Assembly: GCF_016892705.1 (NCBI RefSeq)
Contig: NZ_JAFEMB010000009.1
Coordinates: 1 to 64,000, forward strand
DNA length: 64,000 bases
Direction: 5' to 3'
Source: Microvirga pudoricolor
GTDB taxonomy: Bacteria > Pseudomonadota > Alphaproteobacteria > Rhizobiales > Beijerinckiaceae
A program made the position numbers and the translations under genes. Under the pieces are notes generated by a model. That model was not told the DNA's origin and ran no database searches. It saw only the letters and a program-made list of their open reading frames with translations. Shown one piece after another: positions 33,047 to 41,826 of the stretch. How positions within the stretch are numbered: the first letter of the stretch is position 1; every line of letters starts with the position of its first letter.

Positions 33047-34188
33047 AGCGGAAGCTCCTGCACAATCATATCTCGCTTGTCTAGATCAAGAACGAGTAGC
33101 CCGCGGCGTTTCATCTGCAAGAAGCGAAAAGCTGCATTGCCTTTGAGGATGGCCTCCTCCCAAAGCCACAACGGGCAGTTCTCTGCTTCAAAACCTTTGA
33201 CGAAGCTTCTTGCAACTTTGAGCATTGTAAAATCGAGTTCATTTCTACCCTCGAAAAAATTGTGCTCCTTAGCTCTACTAAATACGTAAGCGACAACGCC
33301 TTCTTCGATAATTCCGGCTCGCGCTCCATCCTCACCATCATCGATTTTTGTTTTGCTCTTGCGTTTGAGCTTGAGCAATGCACGAGTAACGGGCGACCAG
33401 CCTAGGACAGCTGCATAAGCATAATGGAAGACATCATGGAAACGATAAAAATCCTCGACAACATTATTGTCTGTTAAGCGGTCGCCAATATTCACGCCAC
33501 GGCATCTTTGGTACACGTACATCTTACCTGCTGACTCTCGCTCAAATATCTCGATTTCAAGCTGACGAGGAAGCTGTTCTTCCTGCGGAAAATCGATGTC
33601 AAAGAGGGGTGGGGGCGTTCTATTAGTTGGCCATCTATCCTGTGCCTTTTCAATATTTCGGATAGCTGCGTCCTCGAGAGTAACACCTGCCTCATTGGCG
33701 GCGTCAATAAGGGTATCGAGAACGCCGGAAAGCATATCGCGTAACGATAGTGTGCTGTTTTGAAAATCATCCATGTCGTTACCAGCGAGCTTACCCACAG
33801 CAGTCGCTAGTTTTAGTAGTGTGCGCTCAAATGCAGTAGATGGTGCTGATAAGGGTAAGCCAGCCTGAGGCTGCAAATTGACGAATCTAATATGAAGGGC
33901 TGCTGTTCGGTTGTTCTCTGAAACTAAATCAGAAAGCCTTAGGTTGGCGTGGTGAGCAATAATTGCTAAATACCATAGTGTGTCGCCGAATTCTTCAACA
34001 ACACCATTCTCATATGTATCATAAGATTGAGAGTCTCGCTGCTTTTTCTTAACTTCGCTAAGTAAGCTTCCAGTTTCGCCGAATAAACCTAATATTGGTA
34101 ATGACAATCTACTAGTTACAAGGTTAGTTCTGTCAGTCTTGACCGCTAAGGACTGATATTCATCAAGCGTCATCGAATAGTCGCTCAT
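33043..34188 (-). CDS. MazG-like nucleoside triphosphate pyrophosphohydrolase with unknown C-terminal domain
   Basis: From the ATG at 34188 the product has 381 residues; a GTG at 34215 is possible but has no space for a ribosome binding site. The first 110 residues are an all-alpha NTP-PPase of the MazG kind: LDEYQSLA, then LFGETGSLLSEVKKKQRD (36-52) and VVEEFGDTLWYL (63-74), with the metal-binding Glu38, Glu45, Glu65/66 and Asp69 positions all in place. Residues 190-381 form a second helical domain with FHDVFHYAYAAVLGW and IIEEGVVAYVF, perhaps a degenerate related fold. It is divergent from the TIR-like gene and coupled to the UDG-like gene. Confidence 0.78.
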   Translation of the reverse strand: MSDYSMTLDEYQSLAVKTDRTNLVTSRLSLPILGLFGETGSLLSEVKKKQRDSQSYDTYENGVVEEFGDTLWYLAIIAHHANLRLSDLVSENNRTAALHIRFVNLQPQAGLPLSAPSTAFERTLLKLATAVGKLAGNDMDDFQNSTLSLRDMLSGVLDTLIDAANEAGVTLEDAAIRNIEKAQDRWPTNRTPPPLFDIDFPQEEQLPRQLEIEIFERESAGKMYVYQRCRGVNIGDRLTDNNVVEDFYRFHDVFHYAYAAVLGWSPVTRALLKLKRKSKTKIDDGEDGARAGIIEEGVVAYVFSRAKEHNFFEGRNELDFTMLKVARSFVKGFEAENCPLWLWEEAILKGNAAFRFLQMKRRGLLVLDLDKRDMIVQELPL

Positions 34189-34370
34189 ACTAGCCCCGTA
34201 TACGGAATTCGCCACCTTCTATCATGAGAATGTAGAAAATTAAACTTATGCGTGCAAGGGACTTGCCATTATAAGCTGTGAAACTTTAATACTAGAGCCG
34301 AGCTTTTCCACTGCGTGAATGCAATGGGAAGCGGCAGACCCTTTAGCGACGAAGTTTCTCGGAGAAGTTG
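34189..34370. promoter_or_regulatory. Divergent promoter region of the four-gene module
   Basis: The 182-bp AT-rich interval separates the MazG-like gene (minus) and the TIR-like gene (plus), so both promoters must lie here. I see no perfect long palindrome or recognisable operator. Confidence 0.45.
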
Positions 34371-34775
34371 ATGCCAAAAGCATATGTTTTAAATGAAAAG
34401 CTATCAAATGCCGATCGAGAAGCGATTGCAGGTTTGTTGACGCAGAATGGCTACAGTCCCCATTTTGGTTTCCCAGAAAATCTGCCTGCTCTGAACCCTC
34501 AAGTTGACATAGGCGTAGTTTGCCTGCCGATTGATCTATCGGAGCAGTCGTCTCTTCAAGAATACATTCAAGCCCTTATGGCTGCTGGTATACGTGTTGT
34601 GTCGATATGGCTTCATCCAGCAGATGCCTTACCTTTAGGAGTTGAGAAATTCGGTTCTGCGGCTGTTGCCATAGACTCTCCCAAGGTAAAAGAAGCCTTG
34701 CAAGGTGAGGCGATATGGGAGGGGGCAAGCGGAGAGCAGCGGCCTCAACAACCAATGACTCGGAATAGGTGCTGA
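34371..34775 (+). CDS. Small Rossmannoid (TIR-like) protein
   Basis: The 134-residue protein is not recognised by a specific family name. It alternates strands and helices as in TIR or related Rossmannoid domains: KAYVLN strand, helix ADREAIAGLLTQNGY, strand DIGVVCLPID, helix SSLQEYIQALMAAGI, strand RVVSIWL, and a late strand AAVAID. The first position that in NAD-cleaving TIR domains holds a Glu before the third helix cannot be located with confidence. The start is supported by GGAGAA seven bases upstream. The next gene starts one base after its stop. It is divergent from the MazG-like gene. Confidence 0.6.
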   Translation: MPKAYVLNEKLSNADREAIAGLLTQNGYSPHFGFPENLPALNPQVDIGVVCLPIDLSEQSSLQEYIQALMAAGIRVVSIWLHPADALPLGVEKFGSAAVAIDSPKVKEALQGEAIWEGASGEQRPQQPMTRNRC

Positions 34776-34776
34776 G

Positions 34777-35364
34777 TTGTCAGTTTATACTTATGTCGTC
34801 GAACATGATATGGGTTTCGCGCCTAATCCATTCTGGGGTATATGCACACTCGCTAATTGTAAACCGCAGATCAGGAAGAAGGCGGTCGAAGGTGATATTG
34901 TCATTGGCACGGGATCCTCTGGAGCAAAGCTTGCAGGTCATCTTATTTATTGGATGAAAGTCGAATACATCATGAATTTTGATGAGTATTGGAGAGATCC
35001 CCGATTTCGCCTCAAGCGCCCAATACTCAACGGGAGCAAGGCCCAACAATTTGGAGACAATATTTACTATACCGATGGAAGTGGAAAAATCCGCCAACTC
35101 GACTCCTTCCATAGTGAACCTAATGGTGTGGTGAGTATCGGAAATCTAAAGCGAGACACAGGTCGAACCAATCGTGTCCTTGCCGGGAAAAGTTTTTCTT
35201 ACTTCGGTAAAAGGGCACCATTAATACCAGACGAGCTTCGCTTCATGGTCAAAAAGGGTCCAGGGCACAAATGTAGATTTACGAATGCGCAGAAAGTCGC
35301 AATTGCTCAATGGCTAGATGACCTAGGTACATTTGGCCTACACGGTGAGCCTGTCAGATGGTAG
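34777..35364 (+). CDS. Nmad2-like protein (nucleotide-modification-associated domain)
   Basis: The start is a TTG one base after the previous stop, with an AGG seven bases upstream. The 195-residue product resembles Nmad2-type domains as I remember them: N-terminal YTYVVEHDMGFAPNPFWGIC, then LANCKPQIRKKAVEGDIVIG (residues 25-44), a YWMKVEYIMNFDEYW strand-helix, FGDNIYYTDG near residue 92 and HSEPNG further on. These proteins occur beside enzymes for modified DNA bases and in defence islands; their biochemistry is unknown. Together with the MazG-like and UDG-like genes it points to handling of modified nucleotides. AT-rich codon use. Confidence 0.58.
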   Translation: MSVYTYVVEHDMGFAPNPFWGICTLANCKPQIRKKAVEGDIVIGTGSSGAKLAGHLIYWMKVEYIMNFDEYWRDPRFRLKRPILNGSKAQQFGDNIYYTDGSGKIRQLDSFHSEPNGVVSIGNLKRDTGRTNRVLAGKSFSYFGKRAPLIPDELRFMVKKGPGHKCRFTNAQKVAIAQWLDDLGTFGLHGEPVRW

Positions 35365-35392
35365 GTGCCCTCATGATCCGGCCTTGCCAACA

Positions 35393-36643
35393 TCAAGCTC
35401 TCTCCATAGCAGACGAAATTTGCGTTGAAATTAAATCTGCAGCTCTCCGAAGCGGATCAGCATCGAGATGAGCGTACCGTGCTGTCGTTCGAGGCTGTGT
35501 ATGTCCGAGCAACTTACCGACAATCGGTAAGCCGAGGCTAGCTCCAGTGCCTATGGATGCGAAGGTGTGACGTAGATCGTGAAGTCGCACACCTTCCAAA
35601 CTTGCCCGAAGCTGGATCGCAGCCCATGGCTTCTTGAGGTCTGCACGGGGCTGATCCTTCTTGGCCCCTTCTATGACATAGACGCTGTTCTTGGGAAGGC
35701 TCTTAAGAACCTCTAAAGCAACATTGCTAAACATCAGTGGCTTCCGGCCCGTTTTGCTATCAGGCAGAAATGCCATGCCTCTTTCGAGATCCACTTCCTG
35801 CCAACGCAGGTGTAGAATTTCCCTTAGGCGAGCACCTGTGAAGAGAAGAAGCCGTAGAGCCGCAATGGCTGCGGGCTCCGGCTTAGTGCGCCGGTTCTCG
35901 GGGGCTGCAAGGTGTTTCGCCTTCGGTTTAGTCTCATCAACCTGCCACGGGAGTCCGATGGTTTCGGCTTCAATAAGGGCAGCTCCTAGCCTCCCAAGCT
36001 CCTCAGAGGTCAGGTATCGCTCACGTCCTTGCTCCGGGTACTTGTCTATGCCCCTAACCGGATTATAGCCTTCAGGGACGATCTCACGTTTGCCAAGGAA
36101 TGTATAAAGACTGCTGACGATGGAAAGGGTCCGGTTGGCCTGAATAGGGCTGTCCTTCATCTTGTGATGAAGCTTCAGGAGGTCGGCCCGCGTGACCTTC
36201 TCCGCTGGACGATTGCCGATCTCAGGGATGACATGCCGCTTGAGAGCCGAGGTGTATTCCAGTGCCGTTCTCTCCTTTCGCTTCGGATTGACGTGCTCCT
36301 TTAGGTACAGGTCTATGGCATCCTTTACGATCATCGCTGCCTTCGCAGCTGCCACTTGGGCCGCCGGGTCTGAGCCGACAGCAACCGCTCCAAGGATGTT
36401 CTGGGCTTGGGCGCGGGCCTGATCAGGGGTCAGATGGCCATGACGGCCAATGGTCATGAAGCGTTTGGGAGCAGTGCGGCCCAGCCCCTTGGGGCGATAT
36501 CGAACAATGTAGGTCTTCTTGCCTGATGTTTCGATCCGAATTCCGAAGCCGGAAATGTCGCTATCCCATAGAATGTACCGAGAGGGTCCCGGCAGGGCTT
36601 GATCGACCGCGCGTTTGGTCAGGCGAGTGGTAGTTTCAGGCAT
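35393..36643 (-). CDS. Tyrosine-recombinase integrase of the island (P4 type)
   Basis: From the ATG at 36643 the protein has 416 residues (an upstream in-frame ATG at 36673 exists). An N-terminal arm-binding DUF4102-type domain covers residues 5-95, a SAM-like core-binding domain about 105-190, and the catalytic domain 205-405. All catalytic residues are seen: Arg272 (GARLREIL), Lys297, His355 and Arg358 (HDLRHTF), His381 (GHTQPRTTARY) and Tyr390. The gene points away from the right att site, which is 188 bp upstream of its start, the normal layout for tRNA-targeting islands. TGGT-N-ACCA boxes lie in this interval. Confidence 0.95.
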   Translation of the reverse strand: MPETTTRLTKRAVDQALPGPSRYILWDSDISGFGIRIETSGKKTYIVRYRPKGLGRTAPKRFMTIGRHGHLTPDQARAQAQNILGAVAVGSDPAAQVAAAKAAMIVKDAIDLYLKEHVNPKRKERTALEYTSALKRHVIPEIGNRPAEKVTRADLLKLHHKMKDSPIQANRTLSIVSSLYTFLGKREIVPEGYNPVRGIDKYPEQGRERYLTSEELGRLGAALIEAETIGLPWQVDETKPKAKHLAAPENRRTKPEPAAIAALRLLLFTGARLREILHLRWQEVDLERGMAFLPDSKTGRKPLMFSNVALEVLKSLPKNSVYVIEGAKKDQPRADLKKPWAAIQLRASLEGVRLHDLRHTFASIGTGASLGLPIVGKLLGHTQPRTTARYAHLDADPLRRAADLISTQISSAMERA

Positions 36644-36676
36644 AACGAATCCGTCCAAAAATCGGGTCTGCATCGG

Positions 36677-36713
36677 TGGTCACCAAGTGCGTTTGGTGAC
36701 CACATGGTGACCA
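36677..36713. repeat. Right-end TGGT-N-ACCA boxes (putative arm-type sites)
   Basis: Three copies are present: TGGTCACCA (36677-36685) and TGGTGACCA twice (36694-36702 and 36705-36713). They lie in the 188 bp between integrase start and attR. The latter pair repeats the left-end motif with the same two-base spacer. Likely integrase or excisionase binding sites, possibly also autoregulatory. Confidence 0.5.
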
Positions 36714-36831
36714 CGCGGACGGGAAAGTCAACGAGAGGACAGGGAGTGTCGGGAAATAAATATTTTTGTTTATCAATAACTTAGAGCGTTTCTGGGGAGT
36801 GGCGGGGAATCTCGGGGAATAGGAAAAAACC

Positions 36832-36880
36832 GATTGTGGATCTGGGGGTCCCCCGTTCGAGCCGGGGCGGCTGTACCATT
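36832..36880 (+). repeat. attR: 49-bp direct repeat of the tRNA-His 3' half
   Basis: The 49 bases are identical to 1310-1358. The sequence upstream (ggaataggaaaaaacc) does not fold into a tRNA 5' half, so this is a remnant of the original gene left by integration, not a second tRNA. Confidence 0.93.
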
Positions 36881-37167
36881 CTCCGCACAACTCGATCATG
36901 GCCACGTTGATGGGTAATCTCCATCGAGGTGTGCTTGCGCTCCGACCGGCTTGGCCGTGGCGCGGGTGTCGCGAGGGTTCCGCGCACCCGACGGGACGCC
37001 GATCCTAGGAGCCGAAGGTCAACATCTGCCGCTGGCGGGCGGCGCTCGAAATGCCTCTGGATGGAGGGCCGGGCCCGCGCTTTGTCGCGGCTTTTTGGCT
37101 TGCGCCGCTGGGAGAGTTCGCCTCTTAATGACGCCGGTGAACGATTTCGCTGCAGGGGAACGTCTAG
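36881..37167. other. Intergenic region after attR
   Basis: 287 bp of GC-rich chromosomal DNA between attR and the MHS transporter gene. No convincing ORF or tRNA part is seen. It must hold the transporter promoter; no clear consensus was found. Confidence 0.5.
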
Positions 37168-38511
37168 ATGGCGGTGGATCAGGTTCAAGGCTCGCAACCC
37201 ACATCCACGGCGCTCGAGCGCGATGCCAGGTTGGCCTCCACCGATCACAAGGTCGCTCCGAGCGAGATCGCCATCGGCGTCATCATCGGCCGCACGGCGG
37301 AATATTTCGACTTTTTCGTGTTCGCCATCGCGTCCGTTGTGGTGTTCCCCAAAGTCTTTTTCCCGTTCGCGGATCCCCTGACGGGAACGCTCTACGCCTT
37401 CGCCATGTTCTCGCTGGCGTTCATCGCCCGCCCCGTCGGCACGGTCATCTTCACGGCCGTTGATCGACACTACGGGCGCGGCGTGAAGCTGACGATCGCG
37501 CTCTTCCTGCTCGGCTTTTCCACCATGGCCATCTCGTTCCTGCCCGGCTATGCCCGGATCGGGGCTTGGGCACTTTATCTCCTCGGGATCCTGCGGATCG
37601 GGCAGGGCCTGGCCCTGGGCGGCGCCTGGGATGGTCTCGCATCGCTTCTCGCCCTGAACGCGCCGATCCACCGCCGGGGCTTTTACGCTGCACTTCCCCA
37701 ACTCGGCGCCCCTCTGGGCTTCATGGTCGCGAGCGTCCTGTTTGCGTTCTTCATGCTCAATCTGACGGAGGAGGACTTCCTGGACTGGGGCTGGCGCTAT
37801 CCGTTCTTCTGCGCCTTTGCCGTCAACGTCGTGGCCTTGTTCGCGCGCCTCAGGCTTGTGGCCACGGACGAGTTTTCGAGCCTGCTCGAGCGGCGGCGCC
37901 TGGAGCCTTCGCCGATCATCCCGCTCGTGCGCAACTATTCCCGCGTGCTCCTCACCGGGGCGCTGATTCCCCTGGCGAGCTTTGCCCTCTTCCATCTCGT
38001 CACGGTCTTCCCCATCAGCTGGATCAGCCTTTTCACACAGCGCTCCGCCGGCGAGTTCTTGATGATACAATGTTCGGGAGCATTCATTTGCGCGGGCGCG
38101 GTCTTCGCGTCTGGCCTCATCGCCGACCAGATCGGGCGACGCACGCTCCTGATGGTTTCCGCGGGCCTGATCGCCATCTTCGCCATCGGAAGCACGATCG
38201 CCCCGCTGCTCATCGAGGAAAACGCGATCGGGCAGACGATTTACGTGAATGCCGGCTTCGCCTTGCTGGGGCTGTCCTACGGTCAGTCCTCCGGGGCGGT
38301 CACGTCGGAACTCGACCAGCGCTACCGCTACACAGGGGCGGCCCTCACGAACGACCTTGCTTGGCTGCTCGGTGCGGGTTTCGCGCCGTTGATCGTGCTT
38401 TTCCTCTCAGCCCGCTACGGCTTGGCCTGTGTGGGACTCTACCTGCTCTCTGGAGCGGTCACGACCCTCATCGCGCTCAGCCTGTCACGTTCGGAAATCC
38501 GGCAAGTTTGA
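37168..38511 (+). CDS. MFS transporter, metabolite:H+ symporter (MHS) family
   Basis: This 447-residue, 12-helix transporter resembles ShiA/YhjE-type proton symporters for organic acids. IGVIIGRTAEYFDFFVFAIA near residues 35-54 is the family signature around helix 1. A Gly/Arg loop RIGQGLALGGAWDGLAS lies near 144-160 and an RRGFY motif near residue 170. The start is supported by AGGGGAA eleven bases upstream. The gene ends 59 bp before cyoA in the same direction. The substrate cannot be predicted. Confidence 0.88.
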   Translation: MAVDQVQGSQPTSTALERDARLASTDHKVAPSEIAIGVIIGRTAEYFDFFVFAIASVVVFPKVFFPFADPLTGTLYAFAMFSLAFIARPVGTVIFTAVDRHYGRGVKLTIALFLLGFSTMAISFLPGYARIGAWALYLLGILRIGQGLALGGAWDGLASLLALNAPIHRRGFYAALPQLGAPLGFMVASVLFAFFMLNLTEEDFLDWGWRYPFFCAFAVNVVALFARLRLVATDEFSSLLERRRLEPSPIIPLVRNYSRVLLTGALIPLASFALFHLVTVFPISWISLFTQRSAGEFLMIQCSGAFICAGAVFASGLIADQIGRRTLLMVSAGLIAIFAIGSTIAPLLIEENAIGQTIYVNAGFALLGLSYGQSSGAVTSELDQRYRYTGAALTNDLAWLLGAGFAPLIVLFLSARYGLACVGLYLLSGAVTTLIALSLSRSEIRQV

Positions 38512-38570
38512 CGGACGCGTTCGCAGATGCGCCCGATGTGTCAAAATTCTTCCCAAGGTCCGAGGCTGCG

Positions 38571-39803
38571 ATGCACCATGGAGCGACGGCCCTAGCCATG
38601 CATTCCACTTCTCCATCCATCCAGCCAAACTCGAACCGCCTGTCGGTGGGAAAAGTCGTCCGCCTGCTGGCGGTATTGTCCGGATCCGCCTGGCTCGCCG
38701 GATGCGACCTGATCGTGATGAACCCGGCCGGCGACGTGGCCGTCCAACAGCGCAACCTCATCATCGCATCCACGGCGCTGATGCTGCTCGTGATCGTTCC
38801 CGTGATCGCTCTGACCTTCGTGTTCGCTTGGCGCTACAGGGCGACGAATACGGATGCGACATACGATCCGGACTGGCATCATTCCACGCAGCTCGAGGTG
38901 GTCATCTGGACCGTGCCGCTGCTGATCATCATCGCACTCGGCGCCATGACCTGGATCAGTACACACACCCTAGATCCCTATCGGCCCCTCAGCCGGATTG
39001 CGCCCAACCAGCCGGTGCCCGCCGACGTGAAGCCGCTCTCGGTCGAGGTCGTGGCGCTCGACTGGAAATGGCTGTTCATTTACCCGGAACTGGGCATCGC
39101 CAGCGTCAACGAGATGGCTGCCCCCGCGAATGTCCCGATCACCTTCAGGATCACGTCTTCATCCGTCTGGAACACTTTCTACGTGCCCGCCATGGCCGGG
39201 ATGATCTACGCCATGCCCGGCATGCAGACGAAGCTGCACGCCGTCATGAACCAGGAAGGGGACTTCACGGGTATCTCGGGACAGTATAGCGGATCGGGCT
39301 TCTCCCGGATGAATTTCAAGTTCCGCAGCCTGAATCAGCAGGGCTTCGATGAGTGGGTGGCCAAGGTCAGGTCCGCCACGGGCCCTCTCGACCGCAACGT
39401 CTATACCGAGCTCGAGAAGCCTAGCGAAGCGGTGCCCATTCAGCATTATGGAACCGTCGAGGGCGGTTTGTTCGACGCCATTCTCGGCCTATGCGTCGCT
39501 CCGGGGCAGATGTGCGTGCACGAGATGCATCACATCGACCGCATGGGCGGGTCCAGCGAAGGCAGCGAAGAGAACCGCAAGCGTCTCGACTACGACAATC
39601 GGCGCCTGGAGCGCGGCGAAGAGCCATCTGGGGCGACGTTCCCGGCCTCGGGCCGCGCCCCCAGGAGCCCGGAGGAGCCCCAGGGCGTGATGCCGCGCGG
39701 AGATGACAATGCCAACAGGCCCGGATCCGGCCAACCTGGTGCGGGAAGCGGTCCCGCGCCATCCCAGTTGAACACCCAGCCGAACGAACCTCACCGGCAC
39801 TGA
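38571..39803 (+). CDS. cyoA: Cytochrome bo3 ubiquinol oxidase subunit II
   Basis: CyoA of 410 residues from the ATG at 38571 (GAGG five bases before; ATG at 38598 also possible). A lipobox SAWLAGC lies near residue 45, two membrane helices follow, then the cupredoxin-like domain with VVALDWKWLFIYPELGIAS near residues 159-177. The CuA ligands of cytochrome c oxidases are absent in the expected place, so the donor is quinol. The C-terminal 80 residues after the COX2/CyoA domain are a low-complexity Gly/Pro/Glu-rich tail, unlike E. coli CyoA. It starts the cyoABCD-SURF1 operon. Confidence 0.93.
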   Translation: MHHGATALAMHSTSPSIQPNSNRLSVGKVVRLLAVLSGSAWLAGCDLIVMNPAGDVAVQQRNLIIASTALMLLVIVPVIALTFVFAWRYRATNTDATYDPDWHHSTQLEVVIWTVPLLIIIALGAMTWISTHTLDPYRPLSRIAPNQPVPADVKPLSVEVVALDWKWLFIYPELGIASVNEMAAPANVPITFRITSSSVWNTFYVPAMAGMIYAMPGMQTKLHAVMNQEGDFTGISGQYSGSGFSRMNFKFRSLNQQGFDEWVAKVRSATGPLDRNVYTELEKPSEAVPIQHYGTVEGGLFDAILGLCVAPGQMCVHEMHHIDRMGGSSEGSEENRKRLDYDNRRLERGEEPSGATFPASGRAPRSPEEPQGVMPRGDDNANRPGSGQPGAGSGPAPSQLNTQPNEPHRH

Positions 39804-39818
39804 CTCGGACGAGATCCC

Positions 39819-41822
39819 ATGTTTTCGGACAGCAACCTTCTGCAATTCATCTTCGGTCGTTTGACGATCGACGCCATCCCCTACCACGATCCCATCCTGG
39901 TCGGGACCTTCCTGGTCGTGGCGGTGATCGGCACGGCCATCCTGGCCGCCATCACATGGTATGGGAAATGGGGCTATCTCTGGCGGGAGTGGTTCACCAG
40001 CGTCGATCATAAGAAGATCGGCATCATGTATATCGTGCTGGCCATCGTGATGCTCCTCCGGGGCTTTGCCGACGCCATCATGATGATCACCCAGAAGGCG
40101 CTGGCGGTCGGGGCGTCGGAAGGCTACCTGCCCCCGCACCATTACGATCAGATCTTCACGGCTCACGGAACGATCATGATTTTCTTCATGGCGATGCCGT
40201 TCGTGACGGGGATCATGAACTACATCATGCCGCTGCAGATCGGGGCCCGGGACGTGGCGTTCCCGTTCCTCAACAATTTCAGCTTCTGGATGACCGTCGG
40301 CGGCGCGATCCTCATCATGATGTCCCTTTTCGTCGGCGAATTCTCGCGAGCCACCTGGCTGGCGTACCCGCCGCTGTCGGGATCCGCCTATAGCCCCGGG
40401 GTCGGGGTCGACTACTATATATGGGGGCTCCAGATCGCCGGTGTCGGGACCACGTTGTCAGGCATCAACCTGATCGCCACCATCGTCAAGATGCGTGCTC
40501 CCGGCATGACGATGATGAAGATCCCCATCTTCTGCTGGACGACCCTTTGCAGCAATGCCCTGATCGTCACGATCTTTCCGGTCCTGACTGCGACGCTGAC
40601 GCTTCTGGCGCTCGATCGCTATGTCGGAACTCGGTTCTTCACGAACGACTTCGGCGGCAACTCGATGCTGTACATGAACCTCATCTGGATTTGGGGTCAC
40701 CCCGAGGTCTACGTGCTGATCCTGCCCGCCTTCGGCATCTTCTCGGAGGTCGTGTCCACATTCTGCGGCAAGAGGCTCTTCGGCTACACGTCAATGGTCT
40801 ATGCCACCGCCGTCATCGCCGTCATATCCTGGCTGGTTTGGCTGCACCATTTCTTCACGATGGGTTCGGGGGCCAGCGTCAACGCCTTCTTCGGCATCAC
40901 GACGATGATCATCTCGATCCCAACGGGCGCGAAAGTCTTCAACTGGCTCTTCACCATGTACCGGGGGCGGATCCGCTTCGAGACGCCCATGATCTGGGTC
41001 ATGGGCTTCATCCCGACATTCGTGCTCGGCGGATTGACCGGCGTGCTGCTCGCCGTGCCGCCGGCCGACTTCGTGCTCCACAACAGCCTGTTCCTGGTCG
41101 CGCACTTCCACAACGTCATCATCGGCGGCGTGGTCTTCGGGCTTTTCTCCGGGGTCAACTATTGGTTCCCTAAGGCTTTCGGCTTCAAGCTCGACCCCTT
41201 CTGGGGCAAAGTCTCTTTCTGGTGCTGGCTGGCCGGTTTCTGGGTCGTCTTCACGCCAATCTATGCTCTCGGTCTCATGGGTGTGACGCGCCGGACCCAG
41301 CATTTCGAGGATCCAAGCCTGCAGCCATACCTTCTCGTCGCCGCCTTCGGGGCCTTCATCATCCTCGCCGGCATCCTGGCCCTCCTCGTCCAGCTCGCGG
41401 TCAGCTATTTCAAGCGGGCGCAGCTGCGTGACACCACGGGCGATCCCTGGCATGGCCGGACCCTCGAATGGTCGACCACTTCGCCGCCGCCGCCCTACAA
41501 CTTCGCGTTCACGCCCGTGGTGCATGATCTCGATGCGTGGTGGGACATGAAGAATCGCGGCCACGACCATCCGCTCGAGGGCTTCAAGCCGATCCATATG
41601 CCCAAGAACACGAGCACTGGCGTGTTCCTGGCCGTGCTGAGCACGGCTCTCGGCTTCGCCCTGGTCTGGTATATCTGGTGGTTGGCGGCCCTGTCGTTCG
41701 TCGGGCTGATCGCGGTCGCGATCCATCATACCTTCAACTACAATCGCGACTACTACATCCCGGCCGAGGACGTCGTCCGCTTCGAAAGCCACAGAATGGC
41801 GCAGCCCGCGGGAGGAGCCTGA
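39819..41822 (+). CDS. cyoB: Cytochrome bo3 ubiquinol oxidase subunit I
   Basis: This haem-copper oxidase core subunit has 667 residues, near the 663 of E. coli CyoB. It reduces oxygen to water with quinol and pumps protons. The haem b His ligand lies in [15 protein letters not shown] near residue 112. The Cu-B region is [17 protein letters not shown] near 287 and WLHHFFTMG near 343. The haem o ligand region is [13 protein letters not shown] near 426. Fifteen hydrophobic helices are visible. It begins 15 bp after cyoA. Confidence 0.97.
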   Translation: MFSDSNLLQFIFGRLTIDAIPYHDPILVGTFLVVAVIGTAILAAITWYGKWGYLWREWFTSVDHKKIGIMYIVLAIVMLLRGFADAIMMITQKALAVGASEGYLPPHHYDQIFTAHGTIMIFFMAMPFVTGIMNYIMPLQIGARDVAFPFLNNFSFWMTVGGAILIMMSLFVGEFSRATWLAYPPLSGSAYSPGVGVDYYIWGLQIAGVGTTLSGINLIATIVKMRAPGMTMMKIPIFCWTTLCSNALIVTIFPVLTATLTLLALDRYVGTRFFTNDFGGNSMLYMNLIWIWGHPEVYVLILPAFGIFSEVVSTFCGKRLFGYTSMVYATAVIAVISWLVWLHHFFTMGSGASVNAFFGITTMIISIPTGAKVFNWLFTMYRGRIRFETPMIWVMGFIPTFVLGGLTGVLLAVPPADFVLHNSLFLVAHFHNVIIGGVVFGLFSGVNYWFPKAFGFKLDPFWGKVSFWCWLAGFWVVFTPIYALGLMGVTRRTQHFEDPSLQPYLLVAAFGAFIILAGILALLVQLAVSYFKRAQLRDTTGDPWHGRTLEWSTTSPPPPYNFAFTPVVHDLDAWWDMKNRGHDHPLEGFKPIHMPKNTSTGVFLAVLSTALGFALVWYIWWLAALSFVGLIAVAIHHTFNYNRDYYIPAEDVVRFESHRMAQPAGGA

Positions 41823-41826
41823 GCCG

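Larger units (their letters stand above)
1310..36880. mobile_element. Integrated genomic island at tRNA-His, about 35.5 kb
   Basis: The limits are the 49-bp direct repeats of the tRNA-His 3' half. A tyrosine integrase gene (35393-36643) lies 188 bp inside the right repeat, and matching TGGT-N-ACCA boxes lie just inside both ends. Inside are an AlpA/excisionase-like regulator, a DUF927 protein, a serine resolvase, the IetAS defence pair, an SOS mutagenesis cassette and a metabolic module. No conjugation genes (relaxase, type IV secretion) are visible, so it is better called an integrative or mobilisable island than an ICE. Base composition is uneven: 1.4-2.4 kb and 28.6-36.8 kb are clearly more AT-rich than 6-28 kb, suggesting stepwise assembly. 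Confidence 0.9.

Noticed and set aside
36832-36880. Second tRNA-His gene
   Set aside because: Only the 3' half is present; upstream sequence has no D-arm or 5' acceptor strand. It is an attachment-site duplicate.
36781-38070. Long minus-strand frame of about 429 codons over attR and the MHS transporter
   Set aside because: Its product is a Glu/Arg/Gln-rich low-complexity string typical of an antisense shadow, and it covers att sequence and a well-supported plus-strand transporter gene.
37566-38570. Upstream extension of the cyoA frame to about 745 codons
   Set aside because: The first 335 codons overlap the MHS transporter in another frame and read as Arg/Pro-rich noise; the lipoprotein start at 38571 or 38598 is right for CyoA.
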